64,000 nucleotides of DNA from Lumnitzera littorea (taxonomy: Eukaryota; Streptophyta; Magnoliopsida; Myrtales; Combretaceae). The notes below the pieces were generated by a model. It did not search any database, was not told where the DNA came from, and saw only the letters and a list, made by a program, of their open reading frames with translations. Positions 1 to 13,000 of the stretch are shown here, piece after piece. The translations under genes were made by a program, and so were the position numbers. The stretch covers positions 72,761,555 to 72,825,554 of the forward strand of contig JAMXBB010000006.1 of NCBI GenBank assembly GCA_024138015.1. Direction: 5' to 3'. The first letter of the stretch is position 1. Each line of letters begins with the position of its first letter.

Positions 1-205
1 CATGGAAGTATAACAGCACAAAGTCATCAAAGTAACAAAAATAACCCCCCAAGCCCTCCTAGAAGGACTCCTTTATACAGTGTCTCAAGATGGGGATATT
101 ACCTAATGACCAACTAGAAGCAAAGAGGCTAGCCTACGCTACGGCCAACTATACCTAGATCGATGATGTACTCTACAGGCAAGGACAAAGTACTCTGCTC
201 CTTAG

Positions 206-1270
206 GTGCCTCAAGAAAGAAGAAGGCACCAGGTCCTAGAGAAGCTCCATGTAAGGATTTATAGTAACCTTATTCAATCCCAAGCACTATACATCCAAGC
301 ATTCAGGTTGGGCTATTATTGGTCGATAATAAAGGTAAACGCTAAGGTCTTAGTCCATAAGTGCCATTCTTGCCAAAAGCATGCGACTATCACTTACGTT
401 CCCAACTCAAAATTACATCCTCTGACAAGCCCCTGGCCATTTGCACTATGGGGATTATACGTACTCGGCCCCTTCCCAAAAGCCTTGTCGAGTCAATAAT
501 TCATTCTAATAGCAGTGAATTACTTTACCAAATGGGTACAGGCATTAGCTGTAGCCATCATCACAACCTAAGCCATTGAAGGATTCATACTCACCCACAT
601 GCTATCTCGCTTTAAGGTACCATACTGGTTGATCACCAACAATGGGAAGCAATTTGACAACAATCTAATTAGAGGATTTTATAATAAGCACAACATCAAG
701 CTATACTACACTTCGATCACCCATCCTCAGACCAACTACTAAGTTGAGGTTATTAATAAAATAATCTTCAATAGCCTAAAGAAAAGGGTGGAGCAAGTAG
801 GGGGTGTATGGGCTGAGGAGCTCCCAAACATACTTTAGGGATACCGCACAACACACAAGACCTCAATGGGAGAAACCCGATTCCATCTCACATTTAGAGC
901 AAAAGTTGTCCTCCCAATTAAGTTAGAGTTACCTACTAGCAAGACTTAGCACTTTGACATAAATTCCAACCACATGGCCCTACAAGGAAGCCTTAATACC
1001 ATTAAGGAAGTGTGTGACACCGTAAAAGCATGCATAATGGCCTATCAGCAATAGGCCACCCGATACTATAATCACAACGTCCAACACAAGGTCTTCCGCC
1101 TAAGGGATCTAGTATGCAGAAAATTAGAGGCTATTGGTTCATAAGAGGGATGGGGCAAGCTTGTGCCCAACTAGTAGGACCTTGGGAAAGTAGCCAAAGA
1201 CATAAGAAAAGGTGCTTACAAGCTTGAGACCTTGGAGAGATAGCCTATCCTTGAAATGCCCAAAATTTGA
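206..1270 (+). pseudogene. Gypsy integrase (zinc-binding, core and C-terminal parts), decayed
   Basis: Integrase inserts retroelement cDNA into the host genome. The first ~95 codons are open and carry the end of the H2C2 zinc-binding module (LGYYWSIIK, then CHSCQKHA), followed by the linker SPWPFALWG and LGPFPKA. The core continues in other frames with YFTKWVQALAVA, ITNNGKQFDNN (second catalytic Asp position changed to Asn) and THPQTNY, then a region ending near THKTSMGETRFHLTF. Several stops and frameshifts make it non-functional. Stops often sit where Gln is expected (THPQTNY followed by a stop where GQ is usual). Confidence 0.85.
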
Positions 1271-1402
1271 GACTTTATTTCTACTAAGTGCAATGATAAG
1301 AATTAAAAGCACATGTAACTGTAGTTGAACGTAATGAACTAATGAAGTTTCCTACACTTATCTCTTTTTCTCTCCCATCCCTTACGCACCCATGTAGTAC
1401 TT

Positions 1403-1990
1403 GCACACGTCATGTCGCGACCTTAGGTCGATTTCCATCCCCGAACATACACCCCGCATTAGTCCTTAGATTAACACAATAAGAGCCTACGAAGACATTA
1501 GTCTACATTAAGCCCGAACCTTAAGTCAATTTTCATCCCCAAGCATTGCCTAAGTTAGTCTCTAAATTAACACCACGAGCACCTCTCTCCATCATTAATC
1601 TACATCAAGCTCCCAGTCTTAGGGTGATTTTTGTCCCCAAGCACTTCCTAAGTTAATCTCTACACTAACTCCACGAACACCTCTCTCGAGCATCAATTTA
1701 CATCAAGCCCCTAGTCTTTGGTTGATTTTCATCCCTAAGCACTTACCTAAGTTAGCCATTGTACTAACGCCGTAGGCACCTCTCTTGAGCATCAATCTAC
1801 ATCGAGCCCCTAATCTTGGGTTGATTTTCATCCCCAAGCATTTGCCTAAGTTAGTCCTTACACTAATGCCATAAGCATCTCTCTTAAGCATCGATCTACA
1901 TCGAAATCCCAACCTTAGGTTAATTTCCATCTCCAAAACACTTGCCTAAGTTAGTCATTGCACTAACTAGTACCAACATCTTCCCTCATT
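1403..1990 (+). repeat. Tandem repeat, six copies of 98-99 bp
   Basis: The landmark CCCCAAG, or a close variant, recurs at 1439, 1537, 1635, 1733, 1832 and 1931, giving periods of 98, 98, 98, 99 and 99. Each unit also carries CCTAAGTTAGTC and a CATCAATCTACAT-like block. Copies are diverged. The 77-residue open frame on the minus strand at 1703-1936 is only the repeat read through and is not a gene. The position, just after integrase and before the antisense frame, matches the satellite-like arrays of Tat/Ogre elements. Confidence 0.9.
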
Positions 1991-1999
1991 CTAGACTTA

Positions 2000-3690
2000 A
2001 CGTGATTCTAGGATACATGGATATAATGGGCCTGTGTAGCCCATTACAGTCGAACAACAAGAAGCAAAAGCTAATGGAAAATAGAATAAAAAGTGAGAAG
2101 CAATGAGCGAAAAAAGAAAATGTTATTCTACTGATGAAACAAAGTACAAGGCTTAACGGTTGCCATACTAACCCTGATTACATTCAAAAGGAGATAGAAA
2201 TACAAAGGCATGAAGCTACATCCTATGCCATAGTTGTACTCCCAAACCAAATAACGACCTCAATTCCAATTTGGCTTCTCACTCCAATCTCTTCTCCAAG
2301 AAGAACTACTCTCAACTTCGACTCAACCTATGAACCCCGTAGGGGTAGCTATGATTACCTCCCTAGATTCTTGTAGGGCTAAGCTCTAAGACACAAGGGT
2401 CCCAATGACACTCGAACTCTAAGTGAAGGTCTCAACTCTACCTTGCAAAGCTTCTCTTCCTCAAAAGCAATGATGGAGATAGTTGATTCAATCACTTCAC
2501 TTGAGCCACCGAGCCTCAAGGGCCCTATGGCGTCAAAACAAGGTCGATGCTCCACCCCAAATGAACTAAAGTACTTGCAAAGTATGGGATTCCCAACAAG
2601 CATCCTAGGTCATCAAGTTAGGGTGGAGAAAAGACCTCATCTATTGCCATAGTCACCACGGTTACCTTCGCCTACTCAAAGTCATCTAGGATAATGTGTG
2701 CAAAGCTACCCATAATCTCCTACAAACGAGTGCCTCCGTAGTGATGCTGGTACAGACACGTAATGGGTGCCACTCAAGCCCCCCTTTCACTTACTATTAT
2801 TGGGGTAGAAAGAAAGGAGGACTTAAAGGCTAACATACGCCTCCCAGTTACAACTCAAGAGCCACCCCCTATGGTCAAGTAGTTGTCCACGCCACATGAT
2901 CATACTTCAAAGAAAAGGGCCAAGGGGACCTCCTTCCCAACTCGAGCACTCTATCGCTCAACATGATCACCCGAACATGCTAATGTCAACTCTCAACTAT
3001 ACCCCACTAAGTTATTTGGACTTTGGTGTAGCAAAGCAAGGACCCATTCACCCTTTATATAAGGTCCATGGAGCACCCATAGCCATACACGTGGAAACCA
3101 TCCGATGATCCAAACACCTTAGGAACCCAAGTGATGCTTGGGAAAACAATGATCCACCGTATGCACATTAAATAGAAAGCACATTGCCCAAGACAATACA
3201 TTTACCAAGCATGCACACTACTTGAAATGAACCTTACCTAAGAGATTGCTTATTATAAAAAAAAGATCCACCCTATCAAGGTTACCTTGCTAAGGAGATC
3301 TCATGACATCATCATAAGATCCACTCTAGCACACTCGTCCCCATTAAACAAAAAGCCCTTATGAAAACCTAAGGAGGAACAACTTATTCTAGGAGGAAAA
3401 GGGGGAGGAGGGGAAGGGGGGGTAAGATACATCGATCTACTAGAAAGCACCATTTCCAATACAAAACACTTAAATAAAAATGAAGTTCAAAGGCAAAACA
3501 ACAACACTTAGGCAAAGGAAAGCACCTAAGGGAAAAGAGAAACAACACAGACATAAATGGTTGTAAGGGCGACTCCTTTCTAGTGAAGTCAACATTTGAT
3601 TACACTTGAAAAGGGGAAGCCGACAAACTGACCCCACTAAAACAAAAATATGTGAAAGAACAATATTAGAAACAGGTACACATTGTCTAA
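2000..3690. other. Non-coding internal part of the Tat-like element
   Basis: Only short open frames occur here, on both strands, with no recognised motif. A G-rich run lies at about 3404-3422. The stretch is read as the spacer between the tandem repeats and the antisense frame. I see no RNA gene or further repeat. Confidence 0.5.
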
Positions 3691-6120
3691 GCTATCAACT
3701 AACAAGGAAAAATTAAAGATACTCTTAGGCCTCTTCATTGGCAATGACCAACTACTGCTCAACCTGCTGTCGACCCTCCTAATCACCCCCCTCCACCCTA
3801 AGGCCCTCACTGGAACCACTGCTAAGAGCTCTTAATGAGTCACTAAACAACTCACCCCTCAACCTACCTCCAGCAGTACCCTCGAGCTCATCCAATCAAT
3901 GTAAGAAAGACAAGTTCACCTCAAGCATATTTTGCTAAACTTGCTTCCAAACATCCTTTGCCATCACATAACCGACTAAGATGATGGCCTCCTCAATACA
4001 AGGCTTGTCCAAGGTCTCCATGAAGATATCTTGCTTGACCTCAGGAGCTAAGCCCTTCCCCTTCAAGAGCTTAAACTTCCTTCTTGTGAATTCAACCCAT
4101 ACCCTATCCAGCTCTTCCCCTCATAGCCTTTAGCTTGACAAACAGACTCTCCCCAACAATCTTGCTACACTCCTTGGCCTTTTTCAAGTCGTTTTTCAAC
4201 TTTTCCACTTGCTCCACAAGTTCCTAGTGCTAGCATTTCAAACTGCAAAACAAGACAGTTAAGTCACTGTACACCTTTTTCTCCTCTTCTAGCACCTTTT
4301 GAAGCCTCTCTACCTTAGCCTCTAATTGACTCCCTATCGATTGTTTATATGCCCAGTTGTTTGCAAGGACAAAATCTAAGAGATCATACAGCTACAAGCA
4401 CAACATACAGTCAGTAAACAACGCAAGATTTGGTACTTTAACAAAAGTATGAGCACCTCACCTTATTATATCTCCTTAGCAATTCCACCAAAGCCTTCCC
4501 ATTGCTCTCATCCGTAAATAGCTACCTGAATCATGCCTACAGTTGCTTAAACCCCTACGTAGGCCTATCTATGGACTAAAGAGGAGCTACAAGCCTCTCG
4601 TGATGAACTAATGGCATAACATCCTCGTCGTCAAGGACATTAATAATAGGGACCCCAACATTTTGAAGAAGTCCACTCCAAATTCTCCTGTTGCATGTTT
4701 ACCTGAGCACCCACTACCTAGGCCCCTTATACGATAACCACAACCTTTGCCAACCCCCTTTAAACTGGTCCACCACCAGCTGCTACTTATTCCAGTCTCA
4801 AACTAACTAATGGCATACCCACCTAAATATCACCAATACCTTATTGCATAACCATGGGAAGCATCTACTACTTCCCACCTTTCTTCTTGGACTTTTTTTA
4901 GGAACACCATGAGGTTTCTCCCTCCCCTTCCAAAGCAAGTTGTTTCCTCTTCTCAACAAGCCTCAAAGCACTTTTAAGCTACCTATTTTACAAAACAAGA
5001 AGCTTTGCCTGTATCCTCTCAATAGTCATCTCCAAAATTGTAAGAAAACCAACAAACTTATTAAGTAGGCAGATTAAACAAAGATAATGTACTTACTACG
5101 CCGAAGACAAGTAGCCCAATGTCCCCCACTCCAGTAATGAGACAATGAGGGGCAGCAGATAGCCAACCACCCTTCCTCGGCAAAATGCAAGAAACACTTG
5201 TCTCCATCCCAAACAATGGTTTCCCACTTTTATGCTTCTCACAAATTGATAGAGGATTAAGCTTCTTCTAACCCGCTAAATTCAACAACTCAATACTAGT
5301 CATCATGTCCTCATCTCCTAAGCCACTCGACTTCTTGCTTCAAATGGGATACCTCCACTCATATGGGAAATCTAGAGATTCGGGAGTATGAACATGATAA
5401 AAAAAAAAACTCCTTTTAGCCTTCTACCTTGTTCAGTGGTTTATTAAAGATACACAGCACCTCACCTCGGTTGGTAACATATACCCCAACCATCGGGAAA
5501 CCTCTTCACATGGAAGAAGAGCCTAAATAGCTGCACAATCAGCTTCTATAACTCCCAAAAGCACAATGCCTCAAATGCGAGCAGCTATACCCAGGTATCG
5601 GCATTAAGACTTCCCAAAGCAACCTTAAAGTATCAGAAGAACTCACTATGAACTTCGAAAAGGGGTGATGAAGACCGAGCTCGAATGGTTTCACATATAT
5701 ACCGAATGATCGATCGTCCCCTATATCATATGCTTACTATCCACCAATGGGCACCTCCACTCACCACCCAGGTACTTTCTCCACTACTCGGCTCATAAGC
5801 CTTAGTTTCTCATCACTTACCACATATGCAATACGTGTATACACATATTCATTAGTATTGGTTAGGTACAACAATTCCCCTACTTTTTCCTCCTTGCCAT
5901 CTGCGGGGTACACATCACAACATCGACACTACACGTACTCTTGCCTCTCCTGCCAAGATAATATCACTCACTCCTCCTCTCCTAGTGCTGCCGTCATTTT
6001 AAGGGGAATAAGAATATTAGCCCCTTCTCAAGCAGAACCCTCATAACCTTCATCCACTTCCTTCGAAATAAATAGATGGGAAGACTCACTATGTCGATTG
6101 GTCGTGTGCTAGTCAACCAT
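3690..6120 (-). pseudogene. Antisense extra reading frame of the Tat-like element, decayed
   Basis: Reading the minus strand from an ATG near 6120 gives a frame that stays recognisable, broken by stops and shifts. Near the N-terminus (5640-5720) it reads SFGIYVKPFELGLHHPFSKF, which resembles the conserved start of plant proteins annotated as putative gypsy-type transposon (Pfam Transposase_28). A charged, coiled-coil-like part follows at about 4140-4340 (KVERLQKVLEEEKKVYSDL), then LAPEVKQDIFMETLDKPC, and a Ser/Glu-rich tail near 3830-3880 (SLRALSSGSSEGL). The function of this family is unknown. The start and the exact frame path are inferred. Confidence 0.6.
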
Positions 6121-6850
6121 CACAAGTAATTAATGAAGAAGAAAAGCACAAACAGAAGAGAACTAGCTCTCAAGTAGAAATTTTGGTAAAGTTTCCTATA
6201 GGTTGAAAAAACAAAGAAATGAGGACTTAGTTACTAGTTTATAAAACACAACCACACCCACCCCCCGCGCCCCCTTTTTAATTGTGCCTTTGGGTTGCTT
6301 TGAAATAGACATTTAATAAAGTATGATATTGAAATTAAAAGAAGAAAAAGAAAAGGTAACCAAAGAACCACCTACATTCTATGATATCATATGGTACTAT
6401 TGCATTGTTTTTTCTTTAATATTTTATTTATACACCCTCTTATATAGACAACTAAGGAGAGAAGACAAACGGTTTCTTCCATTCCTAGAGTAAGAACCCA
6501 TAAAAGGATGTGTGCTAAATCTTAGCCATCTACGTGTCCCACTATGTTAGCCAAAGGCCCCAATTGATCCATGCACACAAATCACTAACATGGCTTGACA
6601 ATAGGTCACCTAACGTGTGTAGCCACTCTTCAAAGATCATTAATGTGCGCTACGTTTCCTAAAGATGGCCATCATGACGCATCGAGTAGCCCGATGATCA
6701 CATCAATTACGTAAGAGGCCAATATGTGGAAAAACAAACTTGACTAAAGACATCATCCACCATGCTACCAAACTATAGGATAAGCCCTTCTGCTCAAAGG
6801 AGAGGCAGCCTAGCCTTAGCTCATTCACCTTACACAAATTATGCTGAAGA

Positions 6851-6864
6851 AAGTGGGGGACAAG
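6851..6864 (+). other. Polypurine tract of the Tat-like element
   Basis: AAGTGGGGGACAAG directly precedes the LTR start TGTTGAT. In LTR retroelements such a tract primes plus-strand DNA synthesis. Confidence 0.75.
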
Positions 6865-7771
6865 TGTTGATACCCAATTCTCACCCAAACCAAAGCCTAA
6901 CATACAAAGCCCATCATATGGGCACCAAAGTGCCTACAAGCAAGCAATGAGCTTGCCCTTTACTCCACGATATGCTCATGAAGCCATGCAAGCACGTTAA
7001 AGTAAGCATGTGCTGACAACAAGCTCAACTTCTGTACTACGAACTACTCAACAAGCCATACAATGCCCTACTCGAACATATCGGCTTGTCCATTGAGACT
7101 ACGCGTGCCAACTAACCAGCATCAACTTAGGCCTCAACTCGCCTTCAATTGAGTACGAACTGACCCTTTTCTCAATGTCCTAACTCGACCTTTGTCCTTG
7201 GCGCCTGCTCTTTACTACCACTCATTAATAAGATTCTAACACTTGTCTTACAGCCTACACACCCAACAACCTCTGCATGTGTCAAAACTCTAGGCTATAG
7301 ATTTAGTTACTTAGCCAATCGTAACCGACCGTTTGCAAAGTAACTCAATCTCTACCACAATGCTTACTATTTACCAGCAATCGGTACAAGCGAACCCCAC
7401 ATCACCACGTGTCCAAGTAATTCACATAAAAGGCGCCAGGGATCGTAAAGTAAGGGATATCTCTTTTCCTCAGTTCTCCTTGAAATTCACTTTCATCTCC
7501 AATAACACTCTCACCCTCCTTACCCAATTTTGACATACTTCCCACATCTTTCGTAGCTCATATCTAAGACAAGTACTAACCTTTAGGTCCTTAGTGCTTG
7601 CTCCTTCTTCTCCTTAGTCCTCCTTACTAACTTAAGCGTCGAAAGGTCCCTATGACTACAACTATAGAGGGCTTTTTTCAAAAATCAAGAAGCAAGAGGC
7701 GAAGCCCAAGCCCATTTCACTTGGATTCCATGTGAGCCCACCTATCCCAATTGGTTCAATTGCAATCAACA
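6865..7771 (+). repeat. 3' LTR, 907 bp
   Basis: It begins TGTTGAT right after the polypurine tract and ends ATCAACA, a perfect 7 bp terminal inverted repeat. A TATA-like ATAAAAGG occurs near 7426, and the R/U5-like stretch TTAAGCGTCGAAAGG near 7632 resembles the end of many plant gypsy LTRs. The 5' LTR is outside the window, so LTR divergence cannot be judged. Confidence 0.8.
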
Positions 7772-9949
7772 CTACCCATTAGGTGACAATTTAATTCTTT
7801 AACCAAATACCAACTTCTTTAAAAGGAATATCTAAAACAATCCCTTCTTTACTCTTAATCAAACTAAGTAAAAAGAGAAGAGATTTTAGTAAGGTTGAAA
7901 ACAATGGTTTAAAAGTAGACACGAAAGAATGGATGTCTCCATTGCACAAACTTAGATTTGGTCATAAGCAGTTGCATACATGTCAAAACTCCTTAAACCC
8001 GAATTAGAGCAAGTATAATTATTCTAATTTCACAACAAACTAGACAAGGCTATGTAATGGCATTTGTTTTGTTATATTACATTTAATTAATTATTTGATA
8101 ACCATGTTTATGCTTATTGTATAATCTTATATCTCTATCCCTACTTACTAATCAATTACTTGAGATATTTTTACAACTACTGACTATGATGCAGTATTAT
8201 ATCTACCTTGAGGTTAATTGCTATTGGATCTTAAGAAATGAGGATATAAAACTGGAAAATAGCTAAGCTTGCAAAGGTTTTGTTGTTAATTTTGACCTTG
8301 TAGGGTCAAATTATGCAAATGTCTAACTAAACTAAGTCACTAAGTATGTAAATAATTCATGGCTTATCTGAATTTTAATACATAAACTAAGATTTCCACA
8401 AGTGAAATAATAAGTAATATAATTTGAACTGTTTATTTCAAAATAAGTTAATTATAGACATTTTACATAAATTAGGTCTACAATAACGACTATAAGATCA
8501 ATTTCTATCTTGAAATAATTTATATAATAAAACCATTACGATTCTATCACTTTAAAGTATAACAATTTAAACCTTCAAACATTAAAATATATATATAAAT
8601 ACTTTTTAAACCTGATGTACCATTTTGCTCTTTAAAAAAGAAAACGAAGAGGTTAAAAAAAGAAGAAAATAACCCTATGGAAAGAAAGAGTTAAGAACGG
8701 ACAAAAAATAAAGAATTAAGATATTCATGTGCCATGTATGTTATTTGCACACCTGCTAATATAAAGGAAAAGAAGTGCACGTAAGAGACACCAAATAAAT
8801 TAGGAATACAAAGGATTTACTATATTAATACCAACTCTTGTGCCTTCATTAAATTTCAAGAGGTAAGAAGTGGAAAATTTTACAGTTCACTTAAATCAAA
8901 AGTGATCGTAGCATATGATCCTTTTTAAATTCAGTAAACTAACACCAATTTATAGTAAAATAATACCCATCACAGTAAAAAAGGCTGTTGACAACTTCAT
9001 TTTTACTGCCAAACAGTTTTATTTTTACCGTTGATTAATATAATTTATAAATCGAGAATAATTTACGAAAATCAAAAGTAATATGTAAATTAAAGTACAA
9101 TCAAGCATCGGTCAAATATCACCCTTCCATTTCCCCTGCATTTCCTGTCTCATGTTGAGCCTCTATTACTTCCATGCGTTAAAGTAAAACACAATTTCAT
9201 TTATATAGGAAGCATATAAATTGATACAACATGCAAATGCATAGTCAAAATCATGTTGTCCAAGGACTGTAGAACCAGATTGTAGAATTAGAATACAGTC
9301 ATAAGCTTTTACAACCTGCAAAACTAACTTTTAAAATCTGTATTATTCAAAGTAATTTACAGCCTAAAATAAATAATGGAAAATTTTTTAAAAATTCATA
9401 TCAAATTTTATTCATAATATAAGTTTGATTCGATAATTTGAGAAGAAAAAAGAAGAAATAAAAGGTTAAAAGTGGCACAATGGGCAACTAACCCATTCGA
9501 ACCAAAGCTAATACAATATGTAGAATCACAGGAATCGCAAATCTACCGATTCCAACAATTTTAGTTGAGTTTGTGCCATCATATTACATGAAAAGGATCT
9601 TGCTTGGATTTGAACTGAAAAGTAGCTCATAAAATTGCAAAGTCAGTCGAATCGCATCATTAGAATGAGGTTTTTGACAATCCTGCTCAAAATAACCTGA
9701 CTGGGTTTAACATTTGGAACGATAGCTAAAGCCGGAAACATCTTAAACATGTAGGAACAGAACGGATATCCTCTTCAGGGCTAAGTGAAACGACCGAACT
9801 AATACTTTACTCATCGTTGGATTCCTGAAAACTTACAACGCTGCTTATATACATAACTAACACAACGCAACTTGCAACCAGCAACCATATTGCTTCAGCA
9901 AAGATGTCATGGCGTCCAATAAGGAGCACTGCTGATGTCCTACAGAAAC
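7772..9949. other. Intergenic, AT-rich, no gene seen
   Basis: This is low-complexity AT-rich sequence with only short chance frames. It separates the Tat-like element from the 3' end of the minus-strand NNF1-like gene, so the gene's 3' UTR should lie in its right end. I could not place a poly-A site with confidence. Confidence 0.5.
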
Positions 9950-10000
9950 TCAAATGGAGCATTCTTCAAACTTCTGGTGACTCAGCATCCTGGCTGCCAA
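9950..10000 (-). CDS. NNF1: NNF1-like exon 8 (stop codon)
   Basis: 16 codons, LAARMLSHQKFEECSI, then TGA at 9952-9950. Acceptor is TGATTAG after a 172 bp intron. It brings the spliced frame to exactly 540 nt. Confidence 0.78.
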   Translation of the reverse strand: MAARMLSHQKFEECSI

Positions 10001-13000
10001 CTAATCAATTTTAAGGGACGTCAATTTCAAAAACTACTGTGGTGCAAGTAAAGCAGAAGAAGAAAATGTTCACATAGGCAGGAAAAAGAAGAGAAGAAGA
10101 AAGAAAGAAAGAAGGATCAATCTTTTTTACACTGTTCTTGTGACTACATATGACCAAGTCTCTCATTTGTACCTTCTCAAGTGCATCTGCTGTAGCTGAA
10201 TATTCTTCCCTTCCTTTCTTAAGCAATTCTATACGAGCTTGAATTCGGTGGTTATCCTCTTGAGCCTAATGAGAAACATTATAATCATAGTTGGAGCAGT
10301 ACGTATCTATCAGAGTGAAAAGAAGCACAGTATTTAAAAATGTTTCATGTATGAAATCGATGCCTGATCTCCTTTATTTTTGCTCATTGGAGAATGGATT
10401 GAAAGGAAACTAATAACTATAGAGTACCATAATAAAAATAAAAAAAAAAAAAAAAAGAGGGAAACTACACAGGGTTTTCCATACAGAATAAGCCTAAATA
10501 TCTGGTGGGTTTTAGTTTTTTAACAGAACAGGCAAAAACAGCATAGTAATTGATAACATGACCTCATTCCCAAGTGCATTAACATAATAAGAAGCAGCTA
10601 GATCATACAATATTATTTTTTGGGTAAATAGATCATACAATATTTGTTTCTACCATTGCTCAACCTAATATAATAATTTTGAAAAACCCACAACCAAAAA
10701 CTAGCACATGAAACTAATTTAATAAGGTAAAAGACAAGTAGGAATTTAAATCCAACACCAATTGCACCAACAAAACATCAAATTTGGATGGGAACCACAG
10801 GAAACCCATCTGAAAGTTTAGATTAAGAGATACTTTGAGCAGTAATGATCAAGCACGAATTTTGTTCAAGCCTGTATCAAGCATGAATTACGGAGACAAC
10901 ATAATTGAAGCCACCTGAAAAGAATCATCCGTTCCAGAGACAGAAAGTACAATTCTTACCCAGACAACTGATGTTGATCTCTTGGTTTTTGCCTGTTGCT
11001 TCATGTGAGAGCCATATAAAACAAAAGGAACTGCAGGGAGGAGGAGGAAAAAAAAAAAAAAAAAAACTTCTCATGACATTCCCACTCACCCCCCATCACA
11101 AACACCCCCTCCACACCAACCCACACCCCATTCCCCACCCAAAAACAAAAGAACCATAAAAAGGTGGGAAAGGAGGGGAGCTTTGGGGTGGGGGTGGGGT
11201 GGGCTGTGGTTGTGGGGGTGCAGAGGACAAGGGGAAAAATAGTTGCTTTATAGTTGAGCAAGTGGCACAAAAGACATTTATGACTCTTCCATATACTTCT
11301 ATTATCTACTGTATGAAGACAATTTGACTTACCATATTGTTAAGATAATTCGAATTGTATCCTTTTCCCTTGGAGGAAATTTTGAATAATTAATTATTTC
11401 TTGTTGCCAATGGATGTAGCATTTATTGTTGTAGGCTGGTAGATCAAATGTTTTAGGGTAGTTAGGATTGGTCTAATAATGTTTGTTGCTACCAATCTAG
11501 TTAGGACTATCTTCCAATAAGTAATCTTATGTACTTAATTCTGCCACTTCAAAAAATAAAATCTTCATTTTTTTTTTTCTATACATTATTCATGGTAGAG
11601 CGGGTTGGTCAGTAGAATTCCAATATGACCAATGCCACACAAAAAGCCCAAGACAAGGCACCTGGATCCAAATTAAATTTTGGAGTGTACACTCCAGAGA
11701 AAGTCATGAGTGGTTCATCAAATATTGCACCTCTTGTCGCTAATTACCAAATGTTGCAAATGACGCAACACAACTTGGATTGGTCATTTTCATAAGGGAT
11801 AGCACATGTTGCAGACATGCAGCTACACAGCAGACCAGCACCAAGTATTTGCCTTTATTGCAAACCAATTAGCTGTCATCAAACAACTCATCAATCAAAT
11901 TCAGATTATTCCAAATAAAAGTAAAGCCAGTGGTGCTTCTTCTATAGCTATGGCTCAAACAGGTAGCGTCCTTCCTCATTCTGTGATATGGGGTGTGATT
12001 ATTGGATAGTTCACACAGGGGCAATTGACCACGTGTGTAACTCCCTGAATATGTCTGAAGCATTTACTACATGTAATAATTTGGATAGGATATCAGTGGC
12101 TAATGGTGAAACTATAGTAGCCAAAGGAAAGGCAACAGGTTTTTTGGCTAATTAAGACTTAAGAATACTCTACTTGTTCCTGTACTGCAATATAATTTGT
12201 TATTAGCTAATGATATGGATTGTCAAGTGACCTTCTCTTCAACTGGCTATTTTACGAAAGACAAGTCCTCAGGGAGGATAATTGGCAAGGGTAAAAGACG
12301 CAATGGACTCTATTACATGACAGGGCTGAGTCTTAAGTTATTCGAGTCATTTATACCCAAATTTATTTAAAAATAAAAGACCTTTTGATTTCTCCTGTGA
12401 ATTTGTGCTATGGCAAAATTATCATAAAGTTCATATGGTGCTCAATCTTATAAGCCATCTAAATCTTTTCATTTAATATATACTGATGCTTTTATTGCTA
12501 CTTCTCGTCTATCATCTTTCCCTGGAACCACGAGTGATTTTGATCCAGCTAGTTCAAAAACTGTCCAACCCAGACTGGTTGAAAGCTCCTTAGACAATTC
12601 ACCTCCTAGTCCACTGCCTAAGCCAAAAAATCACTCCAGATCCTCAAACAATTGTTAAAGTTTATTCTTCACAACCATCTCCAATGCATAACCAATTATC
12701 CCCCTCAACAACAATGGTCCAACCTACTGTTACAAGTGAATCTCGTTCTAAGAGTCTAGATATGAAGGAAGAAGACCCACCAATTTGCCTTAAGAAAAGG
12801 AAAGAAGGCATGTGCAAAATATCCTATATCAAATTATGTAAATTATTCAAAACTTTCTCGAGTATAGGGCTTGTCTTTGTTCGAGCTGATGAGGAAGTGA
12901 TTCCTAGGAATATCCCGGAGGCTTTAGAGACTAAAATGGGAGGAAGTAGTTATTGACAAAATGCAAGCTATGTACCAAAATAACACATGAGATATTGTGG

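Larger units (their letters stand above)
1..7771 (+). mobile_element. Tat/Ogre-like Ty3/gypsy element, 3' part, decayed
   Basis: The window opens inside this element, so its 5' LTR, gag and most of pol lie to the left. In order it holds a decayed integrase, a block of 98-99 bp tandem repeats, non-coding sequence, a long decayed reading frame in antisense, a polypurine tract and a 3' LTR. Tandem repeats and an extra antisense frame between pol and the 3' LTR are known traits of the Tat/Ogre lineage; the integrase motif YFTKW agrees. The lineage call is inferred from layout and motifs, not from a tree. Confidence 0.75.

Noticed and set aside
1703..1936. 77-codon minus-strand frame with an internally repeated protein
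   Set aside because: It is the 98-99 bp tandem repeat translated; it has no independent support.
1403..1990. CRISPR-like array
   Set aside because: The whole 98-99 bp unit repeats with no alternation of short repeat and unique spacer, and the context is a plant retroelement.
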